A DNA stretch of 64,000 nucleotides from Salipiger sp. H15. GTDB lineage: Bacteria > Pseudomonadota > Alphaproteobacteria > Rhodobacterales > Rhodobacteraceae. A program made the translations under genes and the position numbers. This document shows, in pieces, positions 1-11,336 of this stretch; position 1 is the stretch's first letter; the number at the start of each line of letters is the position of its first letter. The notes beneath the pieces were generated by a model, which was not told the origin of the DNA, made no database searches, and saw nothing but the letters and a program-made list of their open reading frames with translations. The stretch spans positions 1,212,501 to 1,276,500 of the forward strand of contig NZ_CP123384.1 of the NCBI RefSeq assembly GCF_040409955.1. Direction: 5' to 3'.

Positions 1-22
1 GTGGTGTTTCGCTAGGCGTCAG

Positions 23-48
23 CCTTGCTCTTTCTGGATCGGATCAAG
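23..48 (+). promoter_or_regulatory. boxA-like sequence and 5' arm of pre-23S processing stem
   Basis: TGCTCTTT at 26-33 matches the core of the rRNA antitermination boxA. Bases 35-48 are perfectly complementary to 2862-2875 (14 bp), and CCTTGCT at 23-29 pairs with AGCAAGG at 2881-2887. Together they form the long stem that closes pre-23S rRNA and is normally cut by RNase III. The pairing is seen directly; the roles are inferred from other rRNA operons. Confidence 0.7.
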
Positions 49-172
49 CGCGAGAAGGGCGTTTGGTGGATGCCTTGGCAGTAAGAGGCGATGAAGGACG
101 TGATACTCTGCGATAAGTCCTGGGGAGCTGAGAATAAGCTTTGATCCAGGAATTTCCGAATGGGGCAACCCA

Positions 173-223
173 CCTGAAAGTTCGTTATAATTGCTTCGGC
201 ACTTTATAACGGGCTTAAACAGG
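173..223 (+). other. Helix-9 intervening hairpin in 23S rRNA
   Basis: CCTG (173-176) pairs with CAGG (220-223). GTTATAA (184-190) pairs with TTATAAC (204-210). The apex is a C(TTCG)G tetraloop at 194-199. E. coli has only a short helix 9 here. In Rhodobacter and rhizobia the corresponding insertion is excised, giving a 5.8S-like 5' fragment; excision here is inferred. Confidence 0.75.
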
Positions 224-1111
224 TACTTTTAACCTGAATACATAGGGTTTTAAGAGCAAACCCGGGGAACTGAAACATCTAAGTACCCGGAGGAAAGGAC
301 ATCAATAGAGACTCCCCTAGTAGCGGCGAGCGAACGGGGACCAGCCGAGTCCTGAGAGTGAATAGAATGGTCTGGAAAGGCCAACCATAGCGGGTGACAG
401 TCCCGTATATGAAGCTCGATGGAACGTATCAAGTAGGGCGGGACACGTGAAATCCTGTTCGAAGATCGGAGGACCACCTCCGAAGGCTAAGTACTCCTTA
501 CTGACCGATAGCGAACCAGTACCGTGAGGGAAAGGTGAAAAGCACCCCGACGAGGGGAGTGAAACAGTACCTGAAACCGAACGCCTACAATCAGTCGGAG
601 GGACCTCGAGTCCTGACGGCGTACCTTTTGTATAATGGGTCATCGACTTGGTCTATCTAGCAAGCTTAAGCCGTTAGGTGTAGGCGCAGCGAAAGCGAGT
701 CTTAATAGGGCGTCGAGTTAGATGGATCAGACCCGAAACCGAGTGATCTAGGCATGACCAGGATGAAGGTTGGGTAACACCAACTGGAGGTCCGAACCCA
801 CACCTGTTGAAAAAGGTCGGGATGAGTTGTGCCTAGGGGTGAAAGGCCAATCAAACTCGGAGATAGCTGGTTCTCCGCGAAATCTATTTAGGTAGAGCGT
901 CATCCGAATACCCCGGGGGGTAGAGCACTGGATGGGTAATGGGGCCCCACAGGCTTACTGATCCTAACCAAACTCCGAATACCCGGGAGTACTAGATGGC
1001 AGACACACTGCGGGTGCTAACGCCCGTAGTGGAGAGGGAAACAACCCTGACCTCCGGCTAAGGCCCCCAATTCATGGCTAAGTGGGAAAGCAGGTGGGAC
1101 GACCAAAACAA

Positions 1112-1142
<31 letters not shown>

Positions 1143-1268
1143 TAAAGATAGCGTAACAGCTCACTGGTCTAATCAAGTTGTCCTGCGGCGAAGATGTAAC
1201 GGGGCTCAAGCCATGAGCCGAAGCCGAGGATGCGCATAGCGCATGGTAGCGGAGCGTAGTGTGACATA

Positions 1269-1317
1269 GCACCTATCCTCTTCTGCATCCTTCGGGATGC
1301 AATGGAGGACAAGGTGC
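1269..1317 (+). other. Helix-45 intervening hairpin in 23S rRNA
   Basis: GCACCT (1269-1274) pairs with AGGTGC (1312-1317), TCCTC (1276-1280) with GAGGA (1305-1309), and TGCATCC (1284-1290) with GGATGCA (1295-1301) around a TTCG loop. The roughly 50-nt stem replaces a very short E. coli segment between GGAGCGT and CTGTGAAGCC. Rhodobacter 23S is known to be cleaved at this region. Cleavage in this organism is inferred. Confidence 0.75.
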
Positions 1318-1879
1318 TTTCTGTGAAGCCGGGCTGTAAGGCATCCGGTGGAGAGATCACTAGCGAGAATGATGACATGAGTAGCGACAAAGAGTGTGAG
1401 AGACACTCTCGCCGAAAGTCCAAGGGTGCCTGCTTAAAGCTAATCTGAGCAGGGTAAGCCGGCCCCTAAGGCGAGGCCGAAAGGCGTAGTCGATGGGAAC
1501 CAGGTCAATATTCCTGGGCCATGTGGTGGTGACGGATCGCAGGGGTAGTTCTTCCTTATCGGATTGGAAGGGCTGCTGAGCGGTTCCTGGAAATAGCCCC
1601 ACTTTTAGACCGTACCCTAAACCGACACAGGTGGACTGGTAGAGAATACCAAGGCGCTTGAGAGAACGATGTTGAAGGAACTCGGCAAAATACCTCCGTA
1701 AGTTCGCGAGAAGGAGGCCCAGTTTCAACGCAAGTTTTGGCTGGGGGCACAAACCAGGGGTGGCGACTGTTTACTAAAAACACAGGGCTCTGCGAAGTCG
1801 CAAGACGACGTATAGGGTCTGACGCCTGCCCGGTGCCTGAAGGTTAAAAGGAGGGGTGAGAGCTCTGAATTGAAGCCCA

Positions 1880-1962
<83 letters not shown>

Positions 1963-2217
1963 CGACTTCCCCGCTGTCTCCAACATCGACTCAGCGAAAT
2001 TGAATTGCCTGTCAAGATGCAGGCTTCCCGCGGTTAGACGGAAAGACCCCGTGCACCTTTACTACAGCTTCACACTGGCATCAGGCCATGCATGTGCAGG
2101 ATAGGTGGTAGGCTTCGAAGCAGGAACGCCAGTTTCTGTGGAGCCTCCCTTGAGATACCACCCTTGCATTGCTTGATGTCTAACCGCGGACCGTTATCCG
2201 GTTCCGGGACCCTGTGT

Positions 2218-2252
<35 letters not shown>

Positions 2253-2395
2253 GCGTAACGGAGGCGCGCGAAGGTTGGCTCAGAGCGGTCGGAAATCGCT
2301 CGTTGAGTGCAATGGCAGAAGCCAGCCTGACTGCAAGACTGACAAGTCGAGCAGAGTCGAAAGACGGCCATAGTGATCCGGTGGTCCCAAGTGGG

Positions 2396-2444
<49 letters not shown>

Positions 2445-2514
2445 ACTGCCCAAGAGTCCATATCGACGGCAGTGTTTGGCACCTCGATGTCGGCTCATCT
2501 CATCCTGGGGCTGG

Positions 2515-2551
<37 letters not shown>

Positions 2552-3003
2552 AGGTACGTGAGCTGGGTTTAGAACGTCGTGAGACAGTTCGGTCCCTATC
2601 TGCCGTGGGTGTAGGATACTTGAGAGGAGTTGCCCCTAGTACGAGAGGACCGGGGTGAACGATCCACTGGTGGACCAGTTGTCGTGCCAACGGCAGTGCT
2701 GGGTAGCTATGATCGGACAGGATAACCGCTGAAGGCATCTAAGCGGGAAGCCCCCCTCAAAACAAGGTATCCCTGAGGGCCGTGGAAGACCACCACGTCG
2801 ATAGGCCGGAGGTGTAAGTGCAGCAATGCATTCAGCTGACCGGTACTAATGGCCCGATAGGCTTGATCCGATCCAGGAACAGCAAGGCTGTTCCGATCAG
2901 ACAAAAGCATACAACCCCTACACATACTTGACTTGGAAATGCTGCATCCAGCACGTGAGACGTGTCGGCCCGCAACCTGCTTCGCAGGTCGCTTCCGCCG
3001 ACC

Positions 3004-3038
3004 AGACCCACTTGCTGCCTGCAGCAAGTGGGTCTTTC
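3004..3038 (+). terminator. Perfect 15-bp hairpin between 23S and 5S
   Basis: AGACCCACTTGCTGC (3004-3018) and GCAGCAAGTGGGTCT (3021-3035) are exact inverted repeats followed by TTTCTC, directly before 5S. It looks like an intrinsic terminator but lies inside the rRNA operon. It may be an RNase processing stem, or an attenuator overridden by rRNA antitermination. A smaller hairpin, ACCTG/CAGGT, precedes it near 2985-2999. Confidence 0.55.
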
Positions 3039-3040
3039 TC

Positions 3041-3158
3041 GGTTTGGTGGTCATAGCGCAAGCAAAACACCCGGCTCCATTCCGAACCCGGCCGTTAAGT
3101 GCTGCCGCGCCAATGGTACTGCGTCTCAAGACGTGGGAGAGTAGGTCACCGCCAAACC
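3041..3158 (+). rRNA. rrf: 5S ribosomal RNA
   Basis: GGTTTGGTGGTCATAGCG at the 5' end pairs with GCCAAACC at the 3' end. The internal CCGAACCCGGCCGTTAAG and the GTGGGAGAGTAGGTC segments match alphaproteobacterial 5S closely. The length of about 118 nt is normal. The order 23S-5S-tRNA-fMet is the usual Rhodobacteraceae rrn layout. Confidence 0.97.
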
Positions 3159-3204
3159 TAGCAAGGCCCACAAAAACCGTATCTCTCAAAACGATCTCCC
3201 CTGT

Positions 3205-3281
<77 letters not shown>

Positions 3282-3291
3282 ACCCCCCACC

Positions 3292-3322
3292 AGCCGCCCC
3301 TAGGGCGGCTTTCGTGCCTTTT
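3292..3322 (+). terminator. rRNA operon terminator
   Basis: AGCCGCCC (3292-3299), loop CTA, GGGCGGCT (3303-3310), then TTCGTGCCTTTTG. An intrinsic terminator right after tRNA-fMet. Confidence 0.75.
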
Positions 3323-4163
3323 GACTTTCCCCATCATGCGGCACCGACTGTTTCGAGACGTTGGGTCCTTGCGGCGCGCGATCTCCGCACTGGAGGTCGG
3401 TCGTCGAAGATGAATTGAGGAGCTGCGGGACCCGTGTGAGCCATTGCCGCGGTTCGAACGCAGGTGCAAATCACCGGCCAATTGCTGCACTTCGGCGCAA
3501 CAGACGGCGGAAGCCGTCCTGGTCATCGCCATCAAAAGGGTCATATGTCTGGCTCTTGATGAGCCTGCTATTTGTCATTCTTAAATCGGAGACGAATTTT
3601 TCGCGGCTCTCAATAGTCAGGGAGTGCGATGCTTCTTGTCGAAAATAGTCTTACGTATCAAGTCTGATTGCGGCATTTATATTCCATCATGGTGCGGAAA
3701 ATTGCATTAATGGATGCCGTCACAATTTCTTGAAACACTTCCAGTGCGGAATTGCAGAGAGCGCCTCTATTCCTAAACCCTCCTTCCCATAGGCCTCCCA
3801 GCGCCACCAAGACCCGCCTCCATGCCGCCTCGCCCCGTCCGCAAATGCGCCCGGTTTCCTCAAGGAATGGACATTTTGTCCCGACTTCCGCCCACCGAAT
3901 CACCCCCGGCGGACATGACACCACGGTGATCCCGCCGATTCATGCGGTCACGATATTGCGCAATCCCGGCATTGCCCTTGCCAAGTCCATCTCTTTCAAG
4001 GCTTTTGGTGAAACCAATCCTTCAAGACGCTACGTCACCACGCATTACTGCATTGCGGGTATGCGCGTGGCGAGTATTTTGCCGCAATTCCCAGCCCCGG
4101 CTCCCGGGGCCGATCCGTCCGATGGGATCCGGACCGCAGATGTCACCACTACAGGGAGAGGAC
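3323..4163. other. Long intergenic region, no gene recognised
   Basis: About 840 bp between the rRNA operon terminator and oppA. The part around 3540-3780 is visibly AT-richer than the surrounding genes. Short open frames cross it, but none has a convincing ribosome site, GC-rich third positions or a recognisable product. No RNA gene was identified. The oppA promoter must lie here but no clear sigma-70 pair stands out. Confidence 0.6.
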
Positions 4164-5798
4164 ATGACCCGCTTTTCGCGACTGACGATGACAGCCCTTC
4201 TGTCGAGCACCATGCTCGTCGCAGGCATCACCGCCGCCACCGCCGCCACCCATCCGGAGACCGGCGAGGAACTGGCCGCTGACCAGACCTTCACCTACCG
4301 CCTGCTGGACGACATCAGCTCGCTCGATCCGCAGATCGTCGAGGACGTCGAGGGCTCGGCCGTTGCGCGCGACCTCTTCGAAGGCCTGATGAACCAGGAC
4401 GAGCAGGGCAACCTCGAGCCCGGCGTCGCCACCGGCTACACCGTCAGCGACGACAAGCTCGTCTACACCTTCACCCTGCGCGACGAGGCCAAGTGGTCGA
4501 ACGGCGATCCGGTCACCGCGGGCGATTTCGTCTTCGCCTGGCGCCGGGCCGTCGATCCCGCGACCGCCTCGCCCTACCAGTGGTTCATGGAGCTGATGTC
4601 GATCAACAACGCGAAAGCGATCGTTGCCGGCGAGATGGGCCCCGAGGAGCTGGGCGTGAAGGCGGTGGACGACCACACGCTGGAAGTCACCCTCAGCAAG
4701 CCGCTGCCCTACTTCGTGCAGATGACCACGCACTCGACGACCTACCCGGCGCCGCAGAAGGTGATCGAGCAGTTCGGCGCCGAGTGGACCAAGCCCGAGA
4801 ACATCGTCTCGAACGGCGCCTACGTGCTGACCGAGTACCGCCCGGGCGAGCGCATCGTGCGCGAGCGCAACCCCCAGTACTGGGACAACGAGCACACCAT
4901 CCTCGACAAGACCGTCGCGCTGGTGATCAACGACGAGAACGTGGCGCTGACCCGCTACCTCGCCGGCGAGCTCGACCGCACCGAGGTGCCCGCAGGCCAG
5001 TTCCCGCGCCTGCAGAAGGAGCACCCGGAAGAGGCGATCAGCTTCCCGCGCCTGTGCAACTACTACTACACCTTCAACCTCAGCGACTCGGGCCCCGAGG
5101 CGTTCAAGGATCCGAAGGTGCGCCAGGCACTCTCGCTGGCCGTCGACCGAGACATCATCGCCAACAACATCAAGGGTGGCGGCGAGCCGCCCGCCTACAG
5201 CTTCACGCCCGAGGCGGTTGCCGGCTTCGCCCCGCCGAAGAGCGAGATGGCGTCGATGACCCAGGCCGAGCGTGACGCCAAGGCCAAGGAACTTCTGGCC
5301 GAGGCCGGCTACGGCCCCGAGAACCCGCTCAGCTTCGAAGTCATGTACAACACCGACGAGGCGCACGAGAAGATCGCCGTGGTGATGACCCAGATGTGGA
5401 AGCAGAAGCTCGGCGTGCAGGCGAAGCTGGCCAACATGGAGTGGAAGGTCTTCCTCGACACCCGCGGTCGCCAGGCCTTCGACATGGCGCGTGGCGCATG
5501 GTGCGGGGACTACAACGAGGCCTCGACCTTCCTCGACCTGATCCAGAGCGACTCGGGCTACAACGACGGCAAGTACTCGAACCCCGAGTATGACGCGCTG
5601 CTGGCCGACGCGAAGACCGCCGAGGACACCACCCCGCTCTACACCGCGGCCGAAGAGATCATCGCCACCGATGTGCCGGTGATCCCCGTCTACCACTACG
5701 CCGGCGTCTACATGATGGACAGCGACGTGGGGAACTGGCCAGTCGAGAACGTCGAGCAGAACTGGTATTCGAAGAATCTCTACAAGATCGCCGAATAA
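4164..5798 (+). CDS. oppA: Peptide ABC transporter, periplasmic substrate-binding protein
   Basis: A 544-residue family 5 (SBP_bac_5, OppA/DppA/MppA type) solute-binding protein that captures peptides in the periplasm for the OppBCDF importer that follows. The N-terminus is a clear Sec signal peptide (about residues 1-27, ending ...AATA). The mature protein starts with the typical Asp-rich segment leading into FTYRLLDDISSLDPQ, and the family motif for productive docking (EGLMNQDEQGNLEPGVA) follows. The start ATG at 4164 was chosen because GGGAGAGG lies just upstream and the signal peptide begins there; the frame is open back to 3942 but that extension makes no sense. Substrate (oligo- or murein peptides) cannot be told from sequence. 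First gene of oppA-oppB-oppC-oppDF. Confidence 0.95.
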   Translation: MTRFSRLTMTALLSSTMLVAGITAATAATHPETGEELAADQTFTYRLLDDISSLDPQIVEDVEGSAVARDLFEGLMNQDEQGNLEPGVATGYTVSDDKLVYTFTLRDEAKWSNGDPVTAGDFVFAWRRAVDPATASPYQWFMELMSINNAKAIVAGEMGPEELGVKAVDDHTLEVTLSKPLPYFVQMTTHSTTYPAPQKVIEQFGAEWTKPENIVSNGAYVLTEYRPGERIVRERNPQYWDNEHTILDKTVALVINDENVALTRYLAGELDRTEVPAGQFPRLQKEHPEEAISFPRLCNYYYTFNLSDSGPEAFKDPKVRQALSLAVDRDIIANNIKGGGEPPAYSFTPEAVAGFAPPKSEMASMTQAERDAKAKELLAEAGYGPENPLSFEVMYNTDEAHEKIAVVMTQMWKQKLGVQAKLANMEWKVFLDTRGRQAFDMARGAWCGDYNEASTFLDLIQSDSGYNDGKYSNPEYDALLADAKTAEDTTPLYTAAEEIIATDVPVIPVYHYAGVYMMDSDVGNWPVENVEQNWYSKNLYKIAE

Positions 5799-5865
5799 CC
5801 ATCTCTAACCCGCCGCCCCTGCGCCGCGTGCGCCGGGGGCGGCGCCCTTTTCCGGATCCTCCAGA

Positions 5866-6789
5866 ATGCTGACCTATGTCATTCGCCGCCTGCTGGTCGC
5901 GATCCCGACGATCCTTTTGCTGGTCGTCGCGTCCTTCCTGATGATGCATGTCGCGCCGGGCGGGCCCTTCACCTCGGAACGGCCGCTGCCGCCCGAAGTG
6001 CTGGCCAACATCAACGCGCAATACGGGCTCGACCAGCCGCTGTGGAAACAGCTCTGGGACTATTTCTACAACATCGTCATCCATTTCGATTTCGGACCCT
6101 CCTTCGTGCAGAAGGACCGCAGCGTGAACGACATCATCGCGCAGGGCTTCCCGATCTCGCTGACCTACGGCTCGCTGTCCTTCCTCGTCGCCACCGCCGT
6201 CGGTGTCGGCCTCGGCATTGCCGCCGCGATCCGCCACAACACCTGGATCGACTACCTTGCCGTGTCGCTGGGCATTGCCGCGCAGGCGCTGCCGAACTTC
6301 ATCATGGGCCCGATCCTCATCCTGACCTTCACGCTCTGGCTCGGCATCCTGCCCGGCGGCGGCTGGAACGGCGGGCAGTGGCCCTATCTCGTGATGCCGG
6401 TCATCGCGCTCTCCACCTCCTACATGGGCTCGATCGCGCGGATCACGCGCTCGTCCATGCTGGAAGTGCTGAACTCGAACTTCATCCGCACCGCGCGGGC
6501 CAAGGGCCTGAGCAACAGCGCCATCGTCTTGCGCCACGCGATGAAGCCGACGCTGCTGCCGGTGATCTCGTATCTCGGCCCGGTCTTCGTCTACGTGCTC
6601 ACGGGCTCGGTCTTCGTCGACCTCTACTTCTCGACCGGCGGTCTCGGGCAGTCCTACGTGAGCTCGGCGCTCACCCGCGACTATGCCGTGCTGCTCGGCG
6701 TGACCATCCTCTACGGCGCGCTGACCGTCGTGGTGAACCTGCTGACCGACCTCGCCTACGCGTGGTTCGATCCGAAAATCCGTTACTGA
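5866..6789 (+). CDS. oppB: Peptide ABC transporter permease OppB
   Basis: A 307-residue inner-membrane permease of the OppB/DppB family: an N-terminal transmembrane helix (LLVAIPTILLLVVASFLMM), a periplasmic loop containing GPFTSERP, and a five-helix core. The EAA-type loop that contacts the ATPase lies near residues 195-225 (RTARAKGLSNSAIVLRHAM). It ends in AYAWFDPKIRY, the standard OppB tail. The gene starts 67 bp after oppA and runs into oppC with a 13-bp gap, so the two permeases are co-expressed. Start at 5866 gives the usual MLTYVIRRLL N-terminus. Confidence 0.95.
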   Translation: MLTYVIRRLLVAIPTILLLVVASFLMMHVAPGGPFTSERPLPPEVLANINAQYGLDQPLWKQLWDYFYNIVIHFDFGPSFVQKDRSVNDIIAQGFPISLTYGSLSFLVATAVGVGLGIAAAIRHNTWIDYLAVSLGIAAQALPNFIMGPILILTFTLWLGILPGGGWNGGQWPYLVMPVIALSTSYMGSIARITRSSMLEVLNSNFIRTARAKGLSNSAIVLRHAMKPTLLPVISYLGPVFVYVLTGSVFVDLYFSTGGLGQSYVSSALTRDYAVLLGVTILYGALTVVVNLLTDLAYAWFDPKIRY

Positions 6790-6802
6790 GGAGGCTGACC
6801 CC

Positions 6803-7732
6803 GTGTTCGGAAAATCCGAAAAGGCGGCGGAACTGGCCGCCGACATCACCGATTTCAAGGTCGTCCGCGGCCGCTCGCTGCTGCGCGACGCCATGGGGCG
6901 CTTCGTGCGCAACAAGGCCGCCATGGCCAGCGTCGTCGTGCTGGCGCTGATCGTCGCCTTCGTCGTGTTCGGGCCGCTCTTCGCGGTCTGGGACAACGAG
7001 GAAATCGACTGGGCCCGCATGGGCGACATCCTCGTGCAGGGCGCGCCCTCGATCGAGACCGGCCACTTCTTCGGCCTCGACGAGCTGGGCCGTGACCTCT
7101 ACGCGCGCACCATCCAGGCGACGCAGACCTCGCTGCTGGTGGGCCTGATCGGCGCCGCCATGGCGCTGCTCGTCGGCACCGCCTGGGGCGTGATCGCGGG
7201 CTTCTACGGCGGCCGGCTCGACAGCATCATGATGCGCGTCGTCGACATCCTGCTGGCGATCCCGCTGACGCTGATCCTGATCCTCATCCTCGTGGTGGCC
7301 GGGCGGAACTTCGTCACGCTGTTCATCGCGCTCGGCGCGGTGTCGTGGCTGACCATGGCGCGGATCGTGCGCGGCCAGACGCTGGCGCTGAAGACTCGCG
7401 AGTTCATCGAGGCGGCGCGCGCCGGCGGCGTGAGCGAGGGGGCGATCATCTTCCGCCACATCCTGCCGAACCTCATCGGCGTGGTCATCGTCTACGCGTC
7501 GCTGCTGGTGCCCGAGATGATCCTGGCGGAGAGTTTCATCTCCTTCCTCGGCCTCGGCATCTCGGAGCCGATGACCTCGCTCGGGCGGCTGATCGCCGAG
7601 GGCGCGGGCACCATGGGCTACGGCACGCTCTGGCAGCTGCTCTTCCCGCTGTTCTTCTACGTCACCATCATCATCACGATGTTCTTCATCGGCGATGGCC
7701 TGCGTGACGCCCTCGACCCGAAGGATCGCTGA
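6803..7732 (+). CDS. oppC: Peptide ABC transporter permease OppC
   Basis: A 309-residue OppC/DppC permease with a GTG start (6803) behind GAGGAGG. It has the OppC N-terminal domain with its single membrane helix, the [15 protein letters not shown] motif typical of the second permease, and an EAA loop near residues 198-225 ([21 protein letters not shown]). The C-terminus, [13 protein letters not shown], is the classic OppC ending. It pairs with OppB to form the pore. The stop codon is 1 bp before the ATG of the ATPase gene, so translation is tightly coupled. Confidence 0.95.
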   Translation: MFGKSEKAAELAADITDFKVVRGRSLLRDAMGRFVRNKAAMASVVVLALIVAFVVFGPLFAVWDNEEIDWARMGDILVQGAPSIETGHFFGLDELGRDLYARTIQATQTSLLVGLIGAAMALLVGTAWGVIAGFYGGRLDSIMMRVVDILLAIPLTLILILILVVAGRNFVTLFIALGAVSWLTMARIVRGQTLALKTREFIEAARAGGVSEGAIIFRHILPNLIGVVIVYASLLVPEMILAESFISFLGLGISEPMTSLGRLIAEGAGTMGYGTLWQLLFPLFFYVTIIITMFFIGDGLRDALDPKDR

Positions 7733-7733
7733 C

Positions 7734-9539
<1,806 letters not shown>

Positions 9540-9567
9540 CCGGGCCCGGTTGCGAAGAGAGATGACA

Positions 9568-9595
9568 GGGGCGGGCCTTCGGGTCCGCCCCTTTT
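9568..9595 (+). terminator. Intrinsic terminator of the opp operon
   Basis: GGGGCGGGCC, loop TTCG, GGTCCGCCCC, then TTTTCGTT. A GC-rich stem and a T run 29 bp after the oppDF stop. Confidence 0.85.
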
Positions 9596-9632
9596 CGTTG
9601 CGCGGCTCCCTCGTTCCGACAACTGCCGTAGA

Positions 9633-9658
9633 TTTATTGGACGGATCGGTCTATTAAT
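9633..9658. promoter_or_regulatory. Probable AcuR operator
   Basis: An imperfect 12+2+12 palindrome: TTTATTGGACGG, AT, CGGTCTATTAAT (8 of 12 positions symmetrical), ending 6 bp before the acuR ATG. TetR regulators usually bind such palindromes over their own promoter. In Rhodobacter sphaeroides AcuR represses acuR-acuI-dddL until acryloyl-CoA or acrylate releases it. Binding here is inferred. Confidence 0.6.
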
Positions 9659-9663
9659 GATTC

Positions 9664-10311
9664 ATGACCATGCCCGACTCGCCCTCCGTCGTCCCCGAGA
9701 AGCCCCGCCGCGGCCGTCCGCGCGGCACGCCGGACGCGTCCGAGGCGCGGCAGAAGCTGATCCGCGCCGGGCTCGTCCACCTGACCGAGCGCGGCTATTC
9801 CTCGGTGGGCGTCGACGAGATCCTCAAGGCGGCGGGCGTGCCCAAGGGCAGCTTCTACCACCACTTCCGGGGCAAGGCCGATTTCGGCCTCGCCCTCGTC
9901 GCCGCCTACAACGCCTATTTCACCGAGCTTCTCGACCGCGCCTTCCTGAACGAGGGGCGCGCGCCGCTCGACCGGCTCCGCGTCTTCACCGAGAAGGCCG
10001 AGGAGGGCATGGCCCGGCACGGTTTCCGGCGCGGCTGCCTCGTCGGCAATCTCGGGCAGGAGATGGGCGCGCTGCCGGACGAATTCCGCGCCGCGCTGAC
10101 CTGCGTGCTCGAGGACTGGCAGGCCCGCACCGCGCGGCTCCTGCGCGAGGCGCAGGCGCAGGGCACGCTGAGCCCCGATCATGACCCCGAGGCCTTGGCA
10201 GAGGTCTTCTGGATCGGCTGGGAGGGCGCCGTGCTGCGCGCCAAGCTCGAGCTTCGTCCCGAGCCCCTGCGCCGCTTCGCCACCACCTTCTTCCGTCTCA
10301 TCGAGACCTGA
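9664..10311 (+). CDS. acuR: TetR-family repressor of the DMSP/acrylate operon
   Basis: 215 residues. The N-terminal TetR helix-turn-helix is clear (GVDEILKAAGVPKGSFYHHFRGKADF, about residues 49-74), preceded by a basic Pro/Arg-rich arm (PRRGRPRGTPD) as in AcuR. The C-terminal ligand domain contains the AcuR-like GCLVGNLGQEMG segment. First gene of a three-gene operon with acuI and dddL, exactly the R. sphaeroides order, and directly behind a palindrome that is a likely self-operator. Expected role: keep the operon off unless acrylate or acryloyl-CoA is present. The start at 9664 is used; an ATG two codons later is also possible. Confidence 0.9.
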   Translation: MTMPDSPSVVPEKPRRGRPRGTPDASEARQKLIRAGLVHLTERGYSSVGVDEILKAAGVPKGSFYHHFRGKADFGLALVAAYNAYFTELLDRAFLNEGRAPLDRLRVFTEKAEEGMARHGFRRGCLVGNLGQEMGALPDEFRAALTCVLEDWQARTARLLREAQAQGTLSPDHDPEALAEVFWIGWEGAVLRAKLELRPEPLRRFATTFFRLIET

Positions 10312-10336
10312 CCAGACAAGCTGAAAGGACGACACA

Positions 10337-11317
10337 ATGAAGGCCATCCTGATCGAGAAACCCGGCGAGACGCAGACCGTCTCGGTGACCGAGGTCTCCG
10401 AGGACCAGCTGCCAGAGGGCGACGTGCTGGTCGAGGTCGCCTACTCGACGCTGAACTACAAGGATGCGCTGGCGATCACCGGCGCCGCGCCGGTGGTGCG
10501 CGCCTTCCCGATGGTGCCGGGCATCGACTTCTCGGGCACCGTGGCGGAAAGCGCGCACCCGGACTTCAAGCCGGGCGACCGGGTCGTGCTGAACGGCTGG
10601 GGCGTCGGCGAGGTGCACTGGGGCGGGCTGGCCGAGCGCGCCCGGGTGAAGGGCGACTGGCTGGTGCCGCTGCCCGCGGCGATCGACCTGCGGCAGGCGG
10701 CGGCGATCGGCACGGCGGGCTACACGGCGATGCTCTGCGTTCTGGCGCTGGAGCGGCACGGGGTGACCCCCGACAAGGGCGAGATCGTGGTCAGCGGCGC
10801 GGCGGGGGGCGTCGGCAGCGTCGCGACGGCGCTGCTGGCGGCAAAGGGCTACGAGGTGGCGGCGGTGACCGGCCGTGCCGCCGAGGCGGACTACCTGCGC
10901 GGCCTCGGCGCGGCCTCGGTGATCGACCGGGCCGAGCTGACCGGCAAGCTGCGCCCGCTGGCGAAGGAACGCTGGGCCGGCGGCATCGACGTCGCGGGCA
11001 GCACGGTGCTCGCCAACATGATCTCGATGATGAAATACCGCGGCGTCGTCGCGGCCTGCGGTCTGGCGGCGGGCATGGACCTGCCGGCCTCGGTCGCGCC
11101 CTTCATCCTGCGCGGCGTGACGCTGGCGGGGGTCGACAGCGTGATGTGCCCGAAACCCGACCGGCTCGAGGCCTGGTCCCGGCTCGCGACCGATCTCGAC
11201 CTCGGCAAGCTCGAGGAGATGATCCACGAGCTGGCCTTCGACGAGGTCATCGGGGCCGCGCCGAAGTTCCTCGAGGGTGCGGTGCGCGGGCGCATCGTCG
11301 TCCGGGTCGGCGCGTGA
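10337..11317 (+). CDS. acuI: Acryloyl-CoA reductase (NADPH)
   Basis: 326-residue medium-chain dehydrogenase/reductase of the YhdH/AcuI type without zinc ligands. The N-terminal GroES-like domain opens with [11 protein letters not shown]. The nucleotide-binding Rossmann motif is [10 protein letters not shown] (about residues 153-162). AcuI reduces toxic acryloyl-CoA to propionyl-CoA, clearing the acrylate made by the DMSP lyase encoded next. The ribosome site AAAGGA lies upstream of the ATG, 25 bp after acuR. Family members can be annotated as quinone oxidoreductases; the operon context decides for AcuI. Confidence 0.93.
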   Translation: MKAILIEKPGETQTVSVTEVSEDQLPEGDVLVEVAYSTLNYKDALAITGAAPVVRAFPMVPGIDFSGTVAESAHPDFKPGDRVVLNGWGVGEVHWGGLAERARVKGDWLVPLPAAIDLRQAAAIGTAGYTAMLCVLALERHGVTPDKGEIVVSGAAGGVGSVATALLAAKGYEVAAVTGRAAEADYLRGLGAASVIDRAELTGKLRPLAKERWAGGIDVAGSTVLANMISMMKYRGVVAACGLAAGMDLPASVAPFILRGVTLAGVDSVMCPKPDRLEAWSRLATDLDLGKLEEMIHELAFDEVIGAAPKFLEGAVRGRIVVRVGA

Positions 11318-11336
11318 CGAGGCTGGAGACGCAGAG

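Noticed and set aside
3440..3500. tRNA-like T-arm sequence GGTTCGAACGC
   Set aside because: No acceptor, D-arm or anticodon arm can be built around it, and the T-stem does not pair.
3942..4163. N-terminal extension of oppA
   Set aside because: The signal peptide and GGGAGAGG site define the start at 4164; the extension is not protein-like.
4149..5696. A 515-codon open frame antisense to oppA
   Set aside because: It is an open shadow caused by high GC at third positions. The His/Val/Gly-rich product has no domain. Similar antisense frames over oppDF, leuB, recQ and other genes were discarded for the same reason.
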